64,000 nucleotides of DNA from Vicinamibacterales bacterium (GTDB taxonomy: Bacteria > Acidobacteriota > Vicinamibacteria > Vicinamibacterales > UBA2999). A program made the position numbers and the translations under genes. Each line of letters begins with the position of its first letter. Within the stretch, counting starts at the first letter, position 1. The stretch lies in NCBI GenBank assembly GCA_041394705.1, contig JAWKHS010000004.1, forward strand, positions 248,001 through 312,000. The letters run 5' to 3'. The notes beneath the pieces are model-generated. The model had not been told where the DNA came from, searched no databases, and saw only the letters and a program-made list of their open reading frames with translations. Positions 23,566-31,683 of the stretch are shown here, piece after piece.

Positions 23566-24507
23566 CTAGTGCTCCCATTCTCCCAGGCGGACGATCTCGT
23601 CGCGCAGCTCGACGCCGAAGGTCGTCCTGACGGCCTCCCGGCACATCTCGATCAGCGCTGCGACGTCGTGCGCCGTGGCGGTCCCGTCGTTCACGATGAA
23701 GTTGGCGTGCGTCTGGGACACGCGGGCTCCCCCGATGGCTCGCCCCTTGAGCCCGGCCCGGTCCACGAGCGCACCGGCGGACGGGGGGATGTCGGCCGGG
23801 ACCCGGTCCCGGCCCGGCAGCGGATTCTGGAAGATGCAGCCGGCGCTGGGCGCCGCCAGCGGCTGCGTCCGTTTCCTGAAGGCCAATGAGCGCCGCGCCT
23901 CCGCGCGCAGGACCTCCGGCTCATGGCCCGGCGTCACGCGGAACGCCGCCCAGAGCGCGACTTCCCCGCTTCGCTGCAGGCGGCTCGTGTCGTAGGCGAA
24001 CTCGAGCCGATCCGCGGGCACCTGGCGGACCACCCCGTCCCTGGTCACGACCCGCACGCTCTCGACGACGTCGCCGATGTTCGCCTGCCGCCAGTGGGCG
24101 TTGCCGAAAATGGCCCCGCCGACCGTGCCGGGCGTGCCCGCCCACGCCTCGAGTCCCCCGAGCCCACGGACGATCGTCCACCGCACCAGTCCGTTCACGG
24201 TCACCGCCGCATCGGCGCGCACCAGCCGGTCGCCGATCGCCTGCACGGTGCCGCCCCGCGGACGGACGACGACGCCCCGGACGCCGGCGTCCGCCACCAG
24301 GACGTTCGAGCCGCCTCCGAGCATCGTGAGCGGCACCCGGTGCTCGTGCGCGAGCTGGACGATGCGCACGAGGCTGTCCGAGTCGGCGGGCTCGACGAGC
24401 CAGTCGGCCGGCCCGCCCACCTTGAAGGTCGTGAGGGAGGCCAACGGCGCATCTGGCGTCACGGGCAGCGACGGAAGGGCGGCGCGCAGGACATCGCCGA
24501 ACGTCAT
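23566..24507 (-). CDS. murB: UDP-N-acetylenolpyruvoylglucosamine reductase
   Basis: FAD/NADPH enzyme that reduces the MurA product to UDP-MurNAc. 313 residues. FAD domain motifs: LTTFKVGGPADWLVEP, LGGGSNVLVADAGVRGVVV, and AWAGTPGTVGGAIFGNAHW. The proton-donor motif reads PSAGCIFQNPLP (Cys where many have Ser, a known variant), and the C-terminal Glu is in LRDEIVRLGEW. The ATG at 24507 overlaps the pxpC stop (ATGA) and has GAGGA upstream. Directly precedes murA, so both steps of UDP-MurNAc formation are coupled. Confidence 0.94.
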   Translation of the reverse strand: MTFGDVLRAALPSLPVTPDAPLASLTTFKVGGPADWLVEPADSDSLVRIVQLAHEHRVPLTMLGGGSNVLVADAGVRGVVVRPRGGTVQAIGDRLVRADAAVTVNGLVRWTIVRGLGGLEAWAGTPGTVGGAIFGNAHWRQANIGDVVESVRVVTRDGVVRQVPADRLEFAYDTSRLQRSGEVALWAAFRVTPGHEPEVLRAEARRSLAFRKRTQPLAAPSAGCIFQNPLPGRDRVPADIPPSAGALVDRAGLKGRAIGGARVSQTHANFIVNDGTATAHDVAALIEMCREAVRTTFGVELRDEIVRLGEWEH

Positions 24508-25457
24508 GGCGCATCCTCGGAGGGGCTGGCCGCCCGCAGCCACTCGCGCTCCCGGGCGATGAGCGCGGCGAGCGCCTCGGACCGCGACGTCGCGACGAAG
24601 CGCACCTGGTCCCCGGGCGCCAACTGCCCGGCCATCGGCAGGTCGGCCGTCACCACCGTGGCGATCTTCGGGTAGCCGCCAGCGGTCTGGCGATCAGCCA
24701 TCAGCAGGATCGGGGCGCCGCCGGAGGGCACCTGGATGGCGCCGAAGGCCACGGGCTCGGAGATGAGGTCCGACGGCCGCGTGGTCACGAGCGGTGGGCC
24801 CTCGAGCCGGTACCCCATGCGGTCGGACTGGGGCGACACCACGAACACGCCGTCGAAGAACGCCTCGCGCGATGCCGTCGAGAACCAACCGTCCTGGGGC
24901 CCCAGCAGCACGCGGAGCGGCTGCGGTCCTCGGGCGGACCGTCCGGGCGGCCGGCGTCTGACGGCCGGCGCCGGTCCATGCGCCGCGCCGACGGGCAGCA
25001 CGTCGCCCGCCACCAGCGCGCGCCCGTCGATCCCACCCATCCGGCTGACGAGATGTGTCGACCGGCTGCCCAGCACCGGCGGCACGTCGATGCCGCCAGC
25101 GACCGCAAGATAGGCGCGGGCACCGGAGCGGCGCGTGCCGAATGTCACGACCGCTCCGTCGGGCACATCGAACGCGGAATCCAAGGCGGCCATGGTGGAC
25201 CCCACCCGCACCTCGAAGTCCGCGCCGGCGAGCGCGACGCGCTGTGGGCCGCGCATCTTCAGCGCCGGTCCCATCAGCGTCACCTCGAGCCCGGCCGCCT
25301 CCGGGGCATTGCCGACGAGGGCGTTGGCCAGGCGCAGCGACATCGTGTCCATGGCGCCGGACACCGGCACGCCCAGCGCCTGATAGCCCCATCGGCCCAG
25401 GTCCTGCACGGTCGTCAGCAGGCCGGCACGGACGACTTCGAGCGCGCCCGCCATCAC
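24504..25457 (-). CDS. pxpC: 5-oxoprolinase subunit PxpC (KipA/AHS2 carboxyltransferase-like)
   Basis: 317 residues of the biotin-dependent-carboxyltransferase-like AHS2 family. Motifs: VVRAGLLTTVQDLGRWGYQA at the N-terminus, VPVSGAMDTMSLRLANALVG, LLGPQDGWF, and GAIQVPSGGAPILLMADRQT. In E. coli and Bacillus PxpA-PxpB-PxpC form an ATP-dependent 5-oxoprolinase; the PxpA subunit is not in this window. Overlaps pxpB and murB by 4 nt each. The setting inside a cell-wall recycling operon is unusual. Confidence 0.88.
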   Translation of the reverse strand: MMAGALEVVRAGLLTTVQDLGRWGYQALGVPVSGAMDTMSLRLANALVGNAPEAAGLEVTLMGPALKMRGPQRVALAGADFEVRVGSTMAALDSAFDVPDGAVVTFGTRRSGARAYLAVAGGIDVPPVLGSRSTHLVSRMGGIDGRALVAGDVLPVGAAHGPAPAVRRRPPGRSARGPQPLRVLLGPQDGWFSTASREAFFDGVFVVSPQSDRMGYRLEGPPLVTTRPSDLISEPVAFGAIQVPSGGAPILLMADRQTAGGYPKIATVVTADLPMAGQLAPGDQVRFVATSRSEALAALIAREREWLRAASPSEDAP

Positions 25458-26155
25458 GCCCTGGCGGCCGGGTCAGCGGCTGGCCACTCGTCGTGGGGGA
25501 TCGGCACGAACCGCACGACGTCCCCGGGTTCGAGCAGTGCCGGACGGGTACGTGCCGCGTCGAACATCGCCACCGGCGTCCGCCCGATGAGGCGCCAGCC
25601 GCCCGGACTCTCGCAGGGATAGACGCCGGTCTGGCGGCCCGCGATGCCGACGCTGCCGGCGGGCACGGCGGCGCGGGGGGAGGCCCGGCGAGGCATGGCG
25701 ATCGACGCCTCCACCCCGCCGAGATACGCAAACCCCGGCAGGAAGCCGAGCATGTACACCCGGTACTGCCCCTGCGCGTGTCGGGCGATCACGTCCGCCT
25801 CCGCGCAGCAGGCAAAGGCCGCGACCTCCGCCAGGTCCGGTCCAAAGCGCCCCCCGTAGCAGACCGGTATCTCCACGACCCGACCGTCCGCGGCGTCCCC
25901 CTCGCGGTCCCACGCGCGCCCGACCACGGCCTCCAACGCCGTCAGGTCGGCACGCAGCGGATCGACGTGGACTCCCACCGAGGCATAGGCCGGCACGACG
26001 TCGCGGACGCCGCGGATGCCCGCGGCGCCGATCGCGTGCGCGAGCGCCACGGCCCGGCGGTTCACGCCCGGATCGATCGTCGCCTCGAGCTCGACGAGCA
26101 CGAGTCCGTCACCCGCGTGGCGCAGGCGCGGCCGGACCCGGGACGTGCCCCTCAC
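25454..26155 (-). CDS. pxpB: 5-oxoprolinase subunit PxpB (KipI/AHS1)
   Basis: 233 residues of the AHS1/KipI family: VVEIPVCYGGRFGPDLAEVA, HAQGQYRVYMLGFLPGFAYL and PAGSVGIAGRQTGVYPCESP are diagnostic. Partner of PxpC. It starts with GTG overlapping the mpl stop (GTGA) and ends overlapping pxpC, so it is locked into the nagZ-ldcA-mpl-pxpB-pxpC-murB-murA operon. Substrate in this context (5-oxoproline or another gamma-lactam) is not shown by sequence. Confidence 0.88.
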   Translation of the reverse strand: MRGTSRVRPRLRHAGDGLVLVELEATIDPGVNRRAVALAHAIGAAGIRGVRDVVPAYASVGVHVDPLRADLTALEAVVGRAWDREGDAADGRVVEIPVCYGGRFGPDLAEVAAFACCAEADVIARHAQGQYRVYMLGFLPGFAYLGGVEASIAMPRRASPRAAVPAGSVGIAGRQTGVYPCESPGGWRLIGRTPVAMFDAARTRPALLEPGDVVRFVPIPHDEWPAADPAARA

Positions 26156-27552
26156 GGCAGGGCCTCGAGCAGCTTGCCGTGGATGCCGCCGAACCCGCCG
26201 TTCGACATCACCAGGACGTCGTCGCCGGGCCTGGACTCCGCCGAGACCGCCGCGACGATCGCGTCGACCGTCGGCAGCGTGCGCGCCGCGACGCCGGCCG
26301 CCGCCAGGGCCGCGACGAGGTCCGGGATCGACAGGCGCTCGGCTTCGGGCAGCGAGTCACGGAACACCGGCGCGAGGACGACCTGGTCGGCGCCCGAGAA
26401 CGCCCGGGCGAAGTCGTCCTGGAAGACACGCCGGCACGACGAGGCGGACCGTGGTTCGAACACCGCCCAGAGACGGCGCCCCGGCCGCGCCGCACGCAGC
26501 GCCGCGATCGTCTCGGCGACCGCCGTCGGATGATGGGCGAAGTCATCGTAGACGGTCACGCCGCCGCGCTCTCCCACCACGTCCAACCGGCGCTTCACGC
26601 CGCGAAACTCCCGAAGCGCGCCGGCAGCGGCCTCGAGTCCGATCCCCAGATCGTGGGCGACCGCGATGGCGGCGAGCGCATTCCTGACGTTGTGGGCGCC
26701 CGCCAGCGGCACGTCGACGAGGCCCTCCACGCCGTCGGGCCCACGGACGAGGAAGCGCGTGCCCGCCGGCCGGTGCTCCACGTGGTGGGCCTGCCAGGTC
26801 GCGCCGTCGGACAACCCGAAGGTCTGCAGCCGGGACAACGCGTGCGGCGCCAGCGCCGCCGCGGCGGGGCTGTCCGCGCCGAGCAGGACGAGGCCGCGGC
26901 GGGGCACCAGGCGGACCAACCGCTCGAACGCCTGCCGCACGGCCGCGAAGTCCGCGTAGATGTCCGCGTGGTCGAACTCGACGTTGTTCACGACCGCGAT
27001 CTGCGGCAGGTACTTCAGGAACTTCGCGGTCTTGTCGAAGTAGGCGCTGTCGTACTCGTCGCCCTCGATGACGAACGCCCGGCCCTTCCCCAGCCGGTAG
27101 CTGCCCCCCTGTGCCCCGAAGTTGCGCGCCACCCCGCCGATGAGGACGCTGGGATCGGCGCCGGCGGCCGTCAGCACCCAGCCCGTGAGCGCGGTGGTCG
27201 TCGTCTTCCCGTGCGTGCCGGCCACGACGACGGCGTCCCGGTCCCACAGGAAGGTCTCGCGGATCATCTCCGGCAGCGAGACATACCGAAGCGACCGATC
27301 GAGGACGGCCTCGAGCTCGGGGTTCCCGCGCGAGATGGCGTTGCCGACGACGACCACGTCGAGGTCATCGGTCACGTGATCCGGGTCGTAGCCGTCCAGC
27401 AGCGTGATGCCTTCCGCGCGCAGCACGTCGCTCATGGGCGGATAGACATGGGCATCGGAACCGCGCACGTCGTCGCCCCGGCGCTTGAGCATGGCGGCGA
27501 GCGTGCCCATCGCCGTGCCGCAGATGCCGATGAAGTGGACCCGGCGCGGCAT
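26152..27552 (-). CDS. mpl: Murein tripeptide ligase Mpl
   Basis: Reattaches recycled L-Ala-gamma-D-Glu-mesoDAP to UDP-MurNAc. 466 residues, Mur-ligase fold. The N-terminus HFIGICGTAMGTLAAMLKRR and SDAHVYPPMSDVL are the Mpl version rather than the MurC version (which has GIGGIGMS). ATP loop GTHGKTTTTALTGW; central-domain VVNNVEFDHADIYADF; C-terminal YDDFAHHPTAV and FEPRSASS. Overlaps ldcA by 1 nt (TGATG) and pxpB by 4 nt. Together with NagZ and LdcA it completes the peptide branch of muropeptide recycling. Confidence 0.93.
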   Translation of the reverse strand: MPRRVHFIGICGTAMGTLAAMLKRRGDDVRGSDAHVYPPMSDVLRAEGITLLDGYDPDHVTDDLDVVVVGNAISRGNPELEAVLDRSLRYVSLPEMIRETFLWDRDAVVVAGTHGKTTTTALTGWVLTAAGADPSVLIGGVARNFGAQGGSYRLGKGRAFVIEGDEYDSAYFDKTAKFLKYLPQIAVVNNVEFDHADIYADFAAVRQAFERLVRLVPRRGLVLLGADSPAAAALAPHALSRLQTFGLSDGATWQAHHVEHRPAGTRFLVRGPDGVEGLVDVPLAGAHNVRNALAAIAVAHDLGIGLEAAAGALREFRGVKRRLDVVGERGGVTVYDDFAHHPTAVAETIAALRAARPGRRLWAVFEPRSASSCRRVFQDDFARAFSGADQVVLAPVFRDSLPEAERLSIPDLVAALAAAGVAARTLPTVDAIVAAVSAESRPGDDVLVMSNGGFGGIHGKLLEALP

Positions 27553-28508
27553 CAGGCGACGGCCGCCTCTTCGATCGACAGCGCGGCGACGGTCGGCCCG
27601 GCGCTGAGCCGCGCCTGGACGCCGAACGGCAGCGTCCATGCCGGTGCATCGGTGTGGCCCGAAGGGAACCCGAACACCACCGGGCCCGGGAACCGCGCGA
27701 AGAGATCGCCCAGGACGCCCCGGGCCGTAGGCCCGCCGCCCACCTCGTCGCACTTCGGAAACATGCCGAACACGATGCCGGTGACCCGGGCGAACATGCC
27801 GGCCTGATGCAGCTGCGTGACGAGGCGATCGAGCCGATACGGCCGCTCGCCGACGTCCTCGAGGAACAGGATGGTGGGCTCGCGTGGCACCAGCGCATAG
27901 GGCGTCCCCGCGAGGGCCGCGAGCTGGGTCAGGGTGCCCCCGACGAGCGTCCCCGACGCCTCGCCCTGGCGCAGGGTGTCGAGGCCGGGTGGCGCAAGCG
28001 TGCCCATGGGCACGGGCTGCGTCACGGCGGCCAGGAACGACGCCCGATCGAAGCCGGCGTGCCCGCGGGCGAGCCGCCCCTCCACCATCGGGCCATGGAA
28101 GGCCACGCCACCGTGGACCACGTGCCAGGCCAGCAGCGCGGTGAGATCGGAGTAGCCGACGAACACCTTCGGATCGGCGGCGATCCACGCCGGGTCGAGA
28201 TGTGGCAGCACCTGCTGGCTGCCATATCCGCCGCGCACCGCGACGACCCCCCGAATCGACGGATCGCGCCACGCGTCGGCCAGACACGCGGCCCGGAGCG
28301 CTGGAGCGCCGGCGACGTAGCCGTGTCGGGCAAGGACACGATCGTCGTAGACCGGGCAGAAGCCCAGCCCTTGAATCTCCTCGGCGCCCTTCTGCAGCAG
28401 GTCCGGCTGGACCGGGCTGGCGGGCGCCACGATTGCCACGCGGTCGCCGGGCTGCAGGCGCCGGGGCCGCCGCCGTCCGGCCATCGTCGTCACGTCGGCG
28501 CCGATCAC
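27552..28508 (-). CDS. ldcA: LD-carboxypeptidase (peptidase S66)
   Basis: Cytoplasmic serine peptidase removing the terminal D-Ala from recycled muropeptides. 318 residues. Catalytic triad visible: Ser in VFVGYSDLTALLAW, Glu in ILFLEDVGERPYRLDR, His in FPSGHTDAPAWTLP. Oxyanion loop VAVRGGYGSQQVLPHLD. Starts with GTG overlapping the nagZ stop (GTGA) and ends overlapping mpl. Product is the tripeptide substrate of Mpl, consistent with gene order. Confidence 0.94.
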   Translation of the reverse strand: MIGADVTTMAGRRRPRRLQPGDRVAIVAPASPVQPDLLQKGAEEIQGLGFCPVYDDRVLARHGYVAGAPALRAACLADAWRDPSIRGVVAVRGGYGSQQVLPHLDPAWIAADPKVFVGYSDLTALLAWHVVHGGVAFHGPMVEGRLARGHAGFDRASFLAAVTQPVPMGTLAPPGLDTLRQGEASGTLVGGTLTQLAALAGTPYALVPREPTILFLEDVGERPYRLDRLVTQLHQAGMFARVTGIVFGMFPKCDEVGGGPTARGVLGDLFARFPGPVVFGFPSGHTDAPAWTLPFGVQARLSAGPTVAALSIEEAAVA

Positions 28509-29596
28509 GCGAACGCCGCCATTTCAGCCGCGACGAGCTGGTGGGCCTCACACCCGACAACCGCCTTCAACTCCGTGGCCCGCGCGCGAGCCGTCCCGCG
28601 GTCACGGCCCAGGAAGCGGTGCTTCTGTCGGGCAAGGCGCGCCGCCGCGTCCTCGAGCCGCGCCAGCGGAAGGTATCCGGACTCGACGGCCTTCACGATG
28701 GCCTCGAGCGCAGCGGCCTGGACGTCCACCGAGCCGCTGCAGATGAGGGCGCCGTCACAGCCGGCGCGCAGGGCTTCCACCGCCGCTTCGGCCGGCGACC
28801 ATCGCGCGGCCAACGCGCCCATCTCCAAGTCGTCGCTCATCACCATCCCCTCGAACCCGAGCTCTCCGCGCAGCAAGCCCACGACGGCGGACGAGAGCGT
28901 GCCGGGGCGTTCCTCGTCGATCGCCGGGACCAGGACGTGCGCCGTCATCACGCCCGCCACGCCGGCAGCGATGGCCTGCCTGAACGGCTCGAACTCGACC
29001 GCGCGGAGGCGGTCCGGCGCGTGCTCCACGAGCGGCAGCTCGGCATGGGAGTCCGCCTGCGTGTCGCCATGCCCGGGAAAGTGCTTGCCACACGCGGCGA
29101 TGCCTTCCGCCTGGAGCGCCCGGACGATGGTGGCGCCCAGGGCGCCCGCCCTGGCGGCATCGGCCGACAGCGCGCGGTCGCCGATCACGGTGTTCGCGGG
29201 ATTCGTCCCCAGGTCGAGCACGGGCGCGAAGTCGAGTGTGATGCCCACGGCGTGGAGCTCGCGGCCGAGCGCCCGCGCGAACCGGTCCGCCAGCGCCGGC
29301 ACGTCGGAGCGGCCGAGGGTCGCCATCGGCGGCCACACGGTGAAGGGCGTCCGCAGCCGCGCGACGCGACCGCCCTCCTGATCGACGGCGACCCAGGCGG
29401 GAGCGTCCCGCCCCAGCGCTTCGATTGCGACCGAGAGGTCGAGCACCTGCTCGGGGCTCTCGACGTTGCGCGCGAACATCGTGACGCCCCCGAGGTCGAA
29501 CTCGCGCGCCAGCGAGACGAGCTCGACGGGAACCGTCCTGCCGGTGAAGCTGCCGATGAGCACCTGGCCTGCGCGTCGTCGAAGCGGCAGCGGCAT
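28505..29596 (-). CDS. nagZ: Beta-N-acetylhexosaminidase NagZ (GH3)
   Basis: Removes GlcNAc from GlcNAc-1,6-anhydroMurNAc-peptides in the cytoplasm. 363 residues. GH3 signatures: AVDQEGGRVARLR, the His-containing catalytic loop GKHFPGHGDTQADSHAELP, and the nucleophile Asp in GMVMSDDLEMGAL. No signal peptide. First gene of the seven-gene leftward wall-recycling operon; its ATG lies 12 nt from a TATAAT box that is shared with the divergent GHMP kinase. Confidence 0.94.
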   Translation of the reverse strand: MPLPLRRRAGQVLIGSFTGRTVPVELVSLAREFDLGGVTMFARNVESPEQVLDLSVAIEALGRDAPAWVAVDQEGGRVARLRTPFTVWPPMATLGRSDVPALADRFARALGRELHAVGITLDFAPVLDLGTNPANTVIGDRALSADAARAGALGATIVRALQAEGIAACGKHFPGHGDTQADSHAELPLVEHAPDRLRAVEFEPFRQAIAAGVAGVMTAHVLVPAIDEERPGTLSSAVVGLLRGELGFEGMVMSDDLEMGALAARWSPAEAAVEALRAGCDGALICSGSVDVQAAALEAIVKAVESGYLPLARLEDAAARLARQKHRFLGRDRGTARARATELKAVVGCEAHQLVAAEMAAFA

Positions 29597-29608
29597 GGGA
29601 GTGCGAGC

Positions 29609-29616
29609 ATTATAAT
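29609..29616. promoter_or_regulatory. Palindromic ATTATAAT acting as -10 for both nagZ and the GHMP kinase
   Basis: On the plus strand TATAAT (29611-29616) lies 6 nt before the kinase GTG; on the minus strand TATAAT (complement of 29609-29614) lies 12 nt before the nagZ ATG. Only 26 nt separate the two start codons, so both promoters must use this symmetric octamer. Neither side has a clear TTGACA. Confidence 0.65.
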
Positions 29617-29622
29617 TCCGCC

Positions 29623-30618
29623 GTGACCGTGACGGCCTCGGCGCCCACGCGCGTGGATCTCGCGGGCGGAACCATCGACATCTGGCCGCTCTACCTCCTG
29701 CATCCCGGCGCGCAGACGGTCAATGCGGCCCTGACAATCCGGGCCACCGCCACGCTCACGGGCCGCGACGACGGCCGCGTCGTCCTGGCCTCCGACGACT
29801 TGGGCGTGACCACCCCGCCGCTGCCCTTCGACGCCTTGCCGGGCGACGACCGCCTGCCGCTCCTGGCCAAGCTCGCGCACGCGTTCGGCGCCCGTGGGCT
29901 CACGCTGTCGAGCCGCAGCGACGCGCCGGCCGGTGCTGGTATCGCCGGGTCGTCGGCCCTCAACATCGCCACGGCCGCGGCCCTGGCCCAATGGACGCAT
30001 CGCGCGCTGGACGACGCGGAGCTCCTGGAGGTGGCGAAGAACGTGGAGGCGCAGGTCATCCGCGTGCCGACCGGGCTCCAGGACTACCGCCCCGCGCTGC
30101 ACGGGGGAATCTCGGCCCTCGAGTTCGGGCCGTTCGGCGTCACGCGCGTGCCGCTCTCGGTCGACCCCGCCGACCTGTCGGCACGACTCGTCGTCTGCTA
30201 CACCGGGGCGCCGCGGCAGTCGGGCATCAACAACTGGGACATCACGAAGCGCCGAATCGACGGCGACCCGAACGTCGCCGGCGCGTTCGACGACATCGTG
30301 GCGGCCACGGCGCGGCTGCGCGCCGCCCTCGACGCCGGCGACTGGCCGGCCGTGGGGCGCAGCCTCGCCGACGAGTGGACCACGCGGAAGCGGCTCGCGC
30401 CCGGTGTCACCACGCCAGCCATCGACGCGCTGCTCGACCGGGCGATGAGCGCCGGCGCCTGGGCGGGCAAGGTCTGCGGGGCGGGCGGCGGTGGCTGCGT
30501 CTTCGTGCTGGCCCCACCGGACCGCGTGGCGTCGGTGCGCGGCGTGTGGCAGCAGGCGGGGGTGCGCGTGCTGGAGTGTGCGATCGATCCGAACGGCCTC
30601 GAGGTGACCCGCGCGTGA
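29623..30618 (+). CDS. GHMP-family sugar kinase (HddA/galactokinase-like)
   Basis: 331 residues. All three GHMP motifs are present: APTRVDLAGGTIDIW, the ATP loop SDAPAGAGIAGSSALNIA, and the C-terminal KVCGAGGGGCVFVL. Closest in overall look to D-glycero-D-manno-heptose 7-phosphate kinase and related sugar 1-kinases. The substrate is not evident; sharing a promoter with nagZ makes an amino sugar released from the wall conceivable, which is speculation. GTG start, no Shine-Dalgarno, -10 box 6 nt upstream: predicted leaderless. Its stop overlaps the next gene (GTGA). Confidence 0.85.
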   Translation: MTVTASAPTRVDLAGGTIDIWPLYLLHPGAQTVNAALTIRATATLTGRDDGRVVLASDDLGVTTPPLPFDALPGDDRLPLLAKLAHAFGARGLTLSSRSDAPAGAGIAGSSALNIATAAALAQWTHRALDDAELLEVAKNVEAQVIRVPTGLQDYRPALHGGISALEFGPFGVTRVPLSVDPADLSARLVVCYTGAPRQSGINNWDITKRRIDGDPNVAGAFDDIVAATARLRAALDAGDWPAVGRSLADEWTTRKRLAPGVTTPAIDALLDRAMSAGAWAGKVCGAGGGGCVFVLAPPDRVASVRGVWQQAGVRVLECAIDPNGLEVTRA

Positions 30619-30872
30619 CCGCTCCAGTCGACCCCGTCGCCGAAATCAAGCGCCTGTACTACGGGACCACCCGATCCACGATCGCCCGAGACCTCGAGCG
30701 CGCGATCGGGCTCCTGAAGGCGCTGCCGACCGAGGACGAGCGGGAACGCGCCGCCGTCTACATGGACGGCCTCGCGCAGATGCGCAGCGAGTGGCAGGGG
30801 CCAACGCCGCCCGCCCGGCCCGCGGCCGGTACGCGGGTGTCACGCCGAAGGACGCGTACGACCCGGCGGTAG
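30615..30872 (+). CDS. Small conserved-type hypothetical protein
   Basis: 85 residues from a GTG overlapping the kinase stop by 4 nt. The first 60 residues look like an alpha-helical folded unit (AEIKRLYYGTTRSTIARDLE, then LLKALPTEDERERAAVYMDG); the last 20 are Arg/Thr-rich. No family recognised. Translational coupling to the sugar kinase supports it being real. Confidence 0.65.
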   Translation: MTAPVDPVAEIKRLYYGTTRSTIARDLERAIGLLKALPTEDERERAAVYMDGLAQMRSEWQGPTPPARPAAGTRVSRRRTRTTRR

Positions 30873-30880
30873 CCGGGCCG

Positions 30881-31683
30881 TCAGCCGGAGGCCCTGACGA
30901 GACGCTTTCTCGCCGCGACGCGGAGCGGCTCCGGCACGTTCCGATCCACCGACAGGGCCCGCACGTCCCTTTCGATGAGCCGCTGCAGCAGGTTCAGCGA
31001 CATGGCCACCGGCGTCTTCGGGTTCCGCGCCAGCGACGCCGCGACGGCATAGTTCTTCACCCAGCCCCGGTTCTGACCGATGGCGCGCAGGACGTCCTCC
31101 GCGACGTTGGCCATCTTCGCGATGGCCTCCACTTCGGCCATGGTGAGCTTGGGTGACGCGAGCACCGCCGACGAGACCATCTTGTTGGGGTCGCGCACGA
31201 GCATGGCGCGGACCTCGCGCGAGCCCTTCATGGCCGCGCGCACGCGCTCCACGATCGTCATCTGCTGTACCTGCTGCGTCAGCGAGAGGGTCTGGTCGGC
31301 CGGCTCACCCTCGACTGCCGCCTCGTCGATCGTGTCCCACACGTCGTCGGGCGCCTGCAGCAGCGGCGGCTCGTCCTCCGCAGCCGATGTCGCGGCGGCG
31401 GCCGCCGGCGTGATGCCGCGCGCGGCGAAGAAGCGCACGAGCTCGCCCGGCGCGTCCGCGCGAGCCAGGACGGCCGCCACCCTCCCGGCCCGATCGCCTC
31501 CAGCGTCCCCTCGGCCGCGGCGCGGACCGCGTCGTGCTCGTCGTCGGTCAGGCAGGCGAGCAGCGCGAGCTGCTCCAATCCGCGTGGCGCGACGTGGCCC
31601 GCGGCGGCGTCGAGGCGCACCTCGAGCGGCACCTCGCCTTTTCGAAAGCTGTCGAGCAGCGGCGTCCGCAGTCCGGGGTCCAT
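30881..31683 (-). pseudogene. HEAT-like helical protein interrupted by a single-base frameshift
   Basis: The N-terminal frame (ATG at 31683: MDPGLRTPLLDSFRKGEVPL to AAAEGTLEAIG) and the C-terminal frame (RVAAVLARADAPGELVRFF to RVAARKRLVRASG) each show coding character but are in different frames that meet near 31480-31495. The span is 803 nt; one extra base would give 268 codons including the stop and the junction EAIG-A-GRVAAVLA. The junction lies in a G/C run (GGGCCGGGAGGG on the minus strand), so a 1-nt deletion or a sequencing error are both plausible. The product is helical and repetitive, with no recognised function. Its ATG overlaps the upstream HTH gene stop (TGATG). Confidence 0.7.

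Noticed and set aside
26152..27552. Annotation as MurC
   Set aside because: The N-terminal GICGTAMGTLAAM and SDAHVYPPMS blocks are Mpl-type; MurC has GIGGIGMS. The recycling neighbours also favour Mpl.
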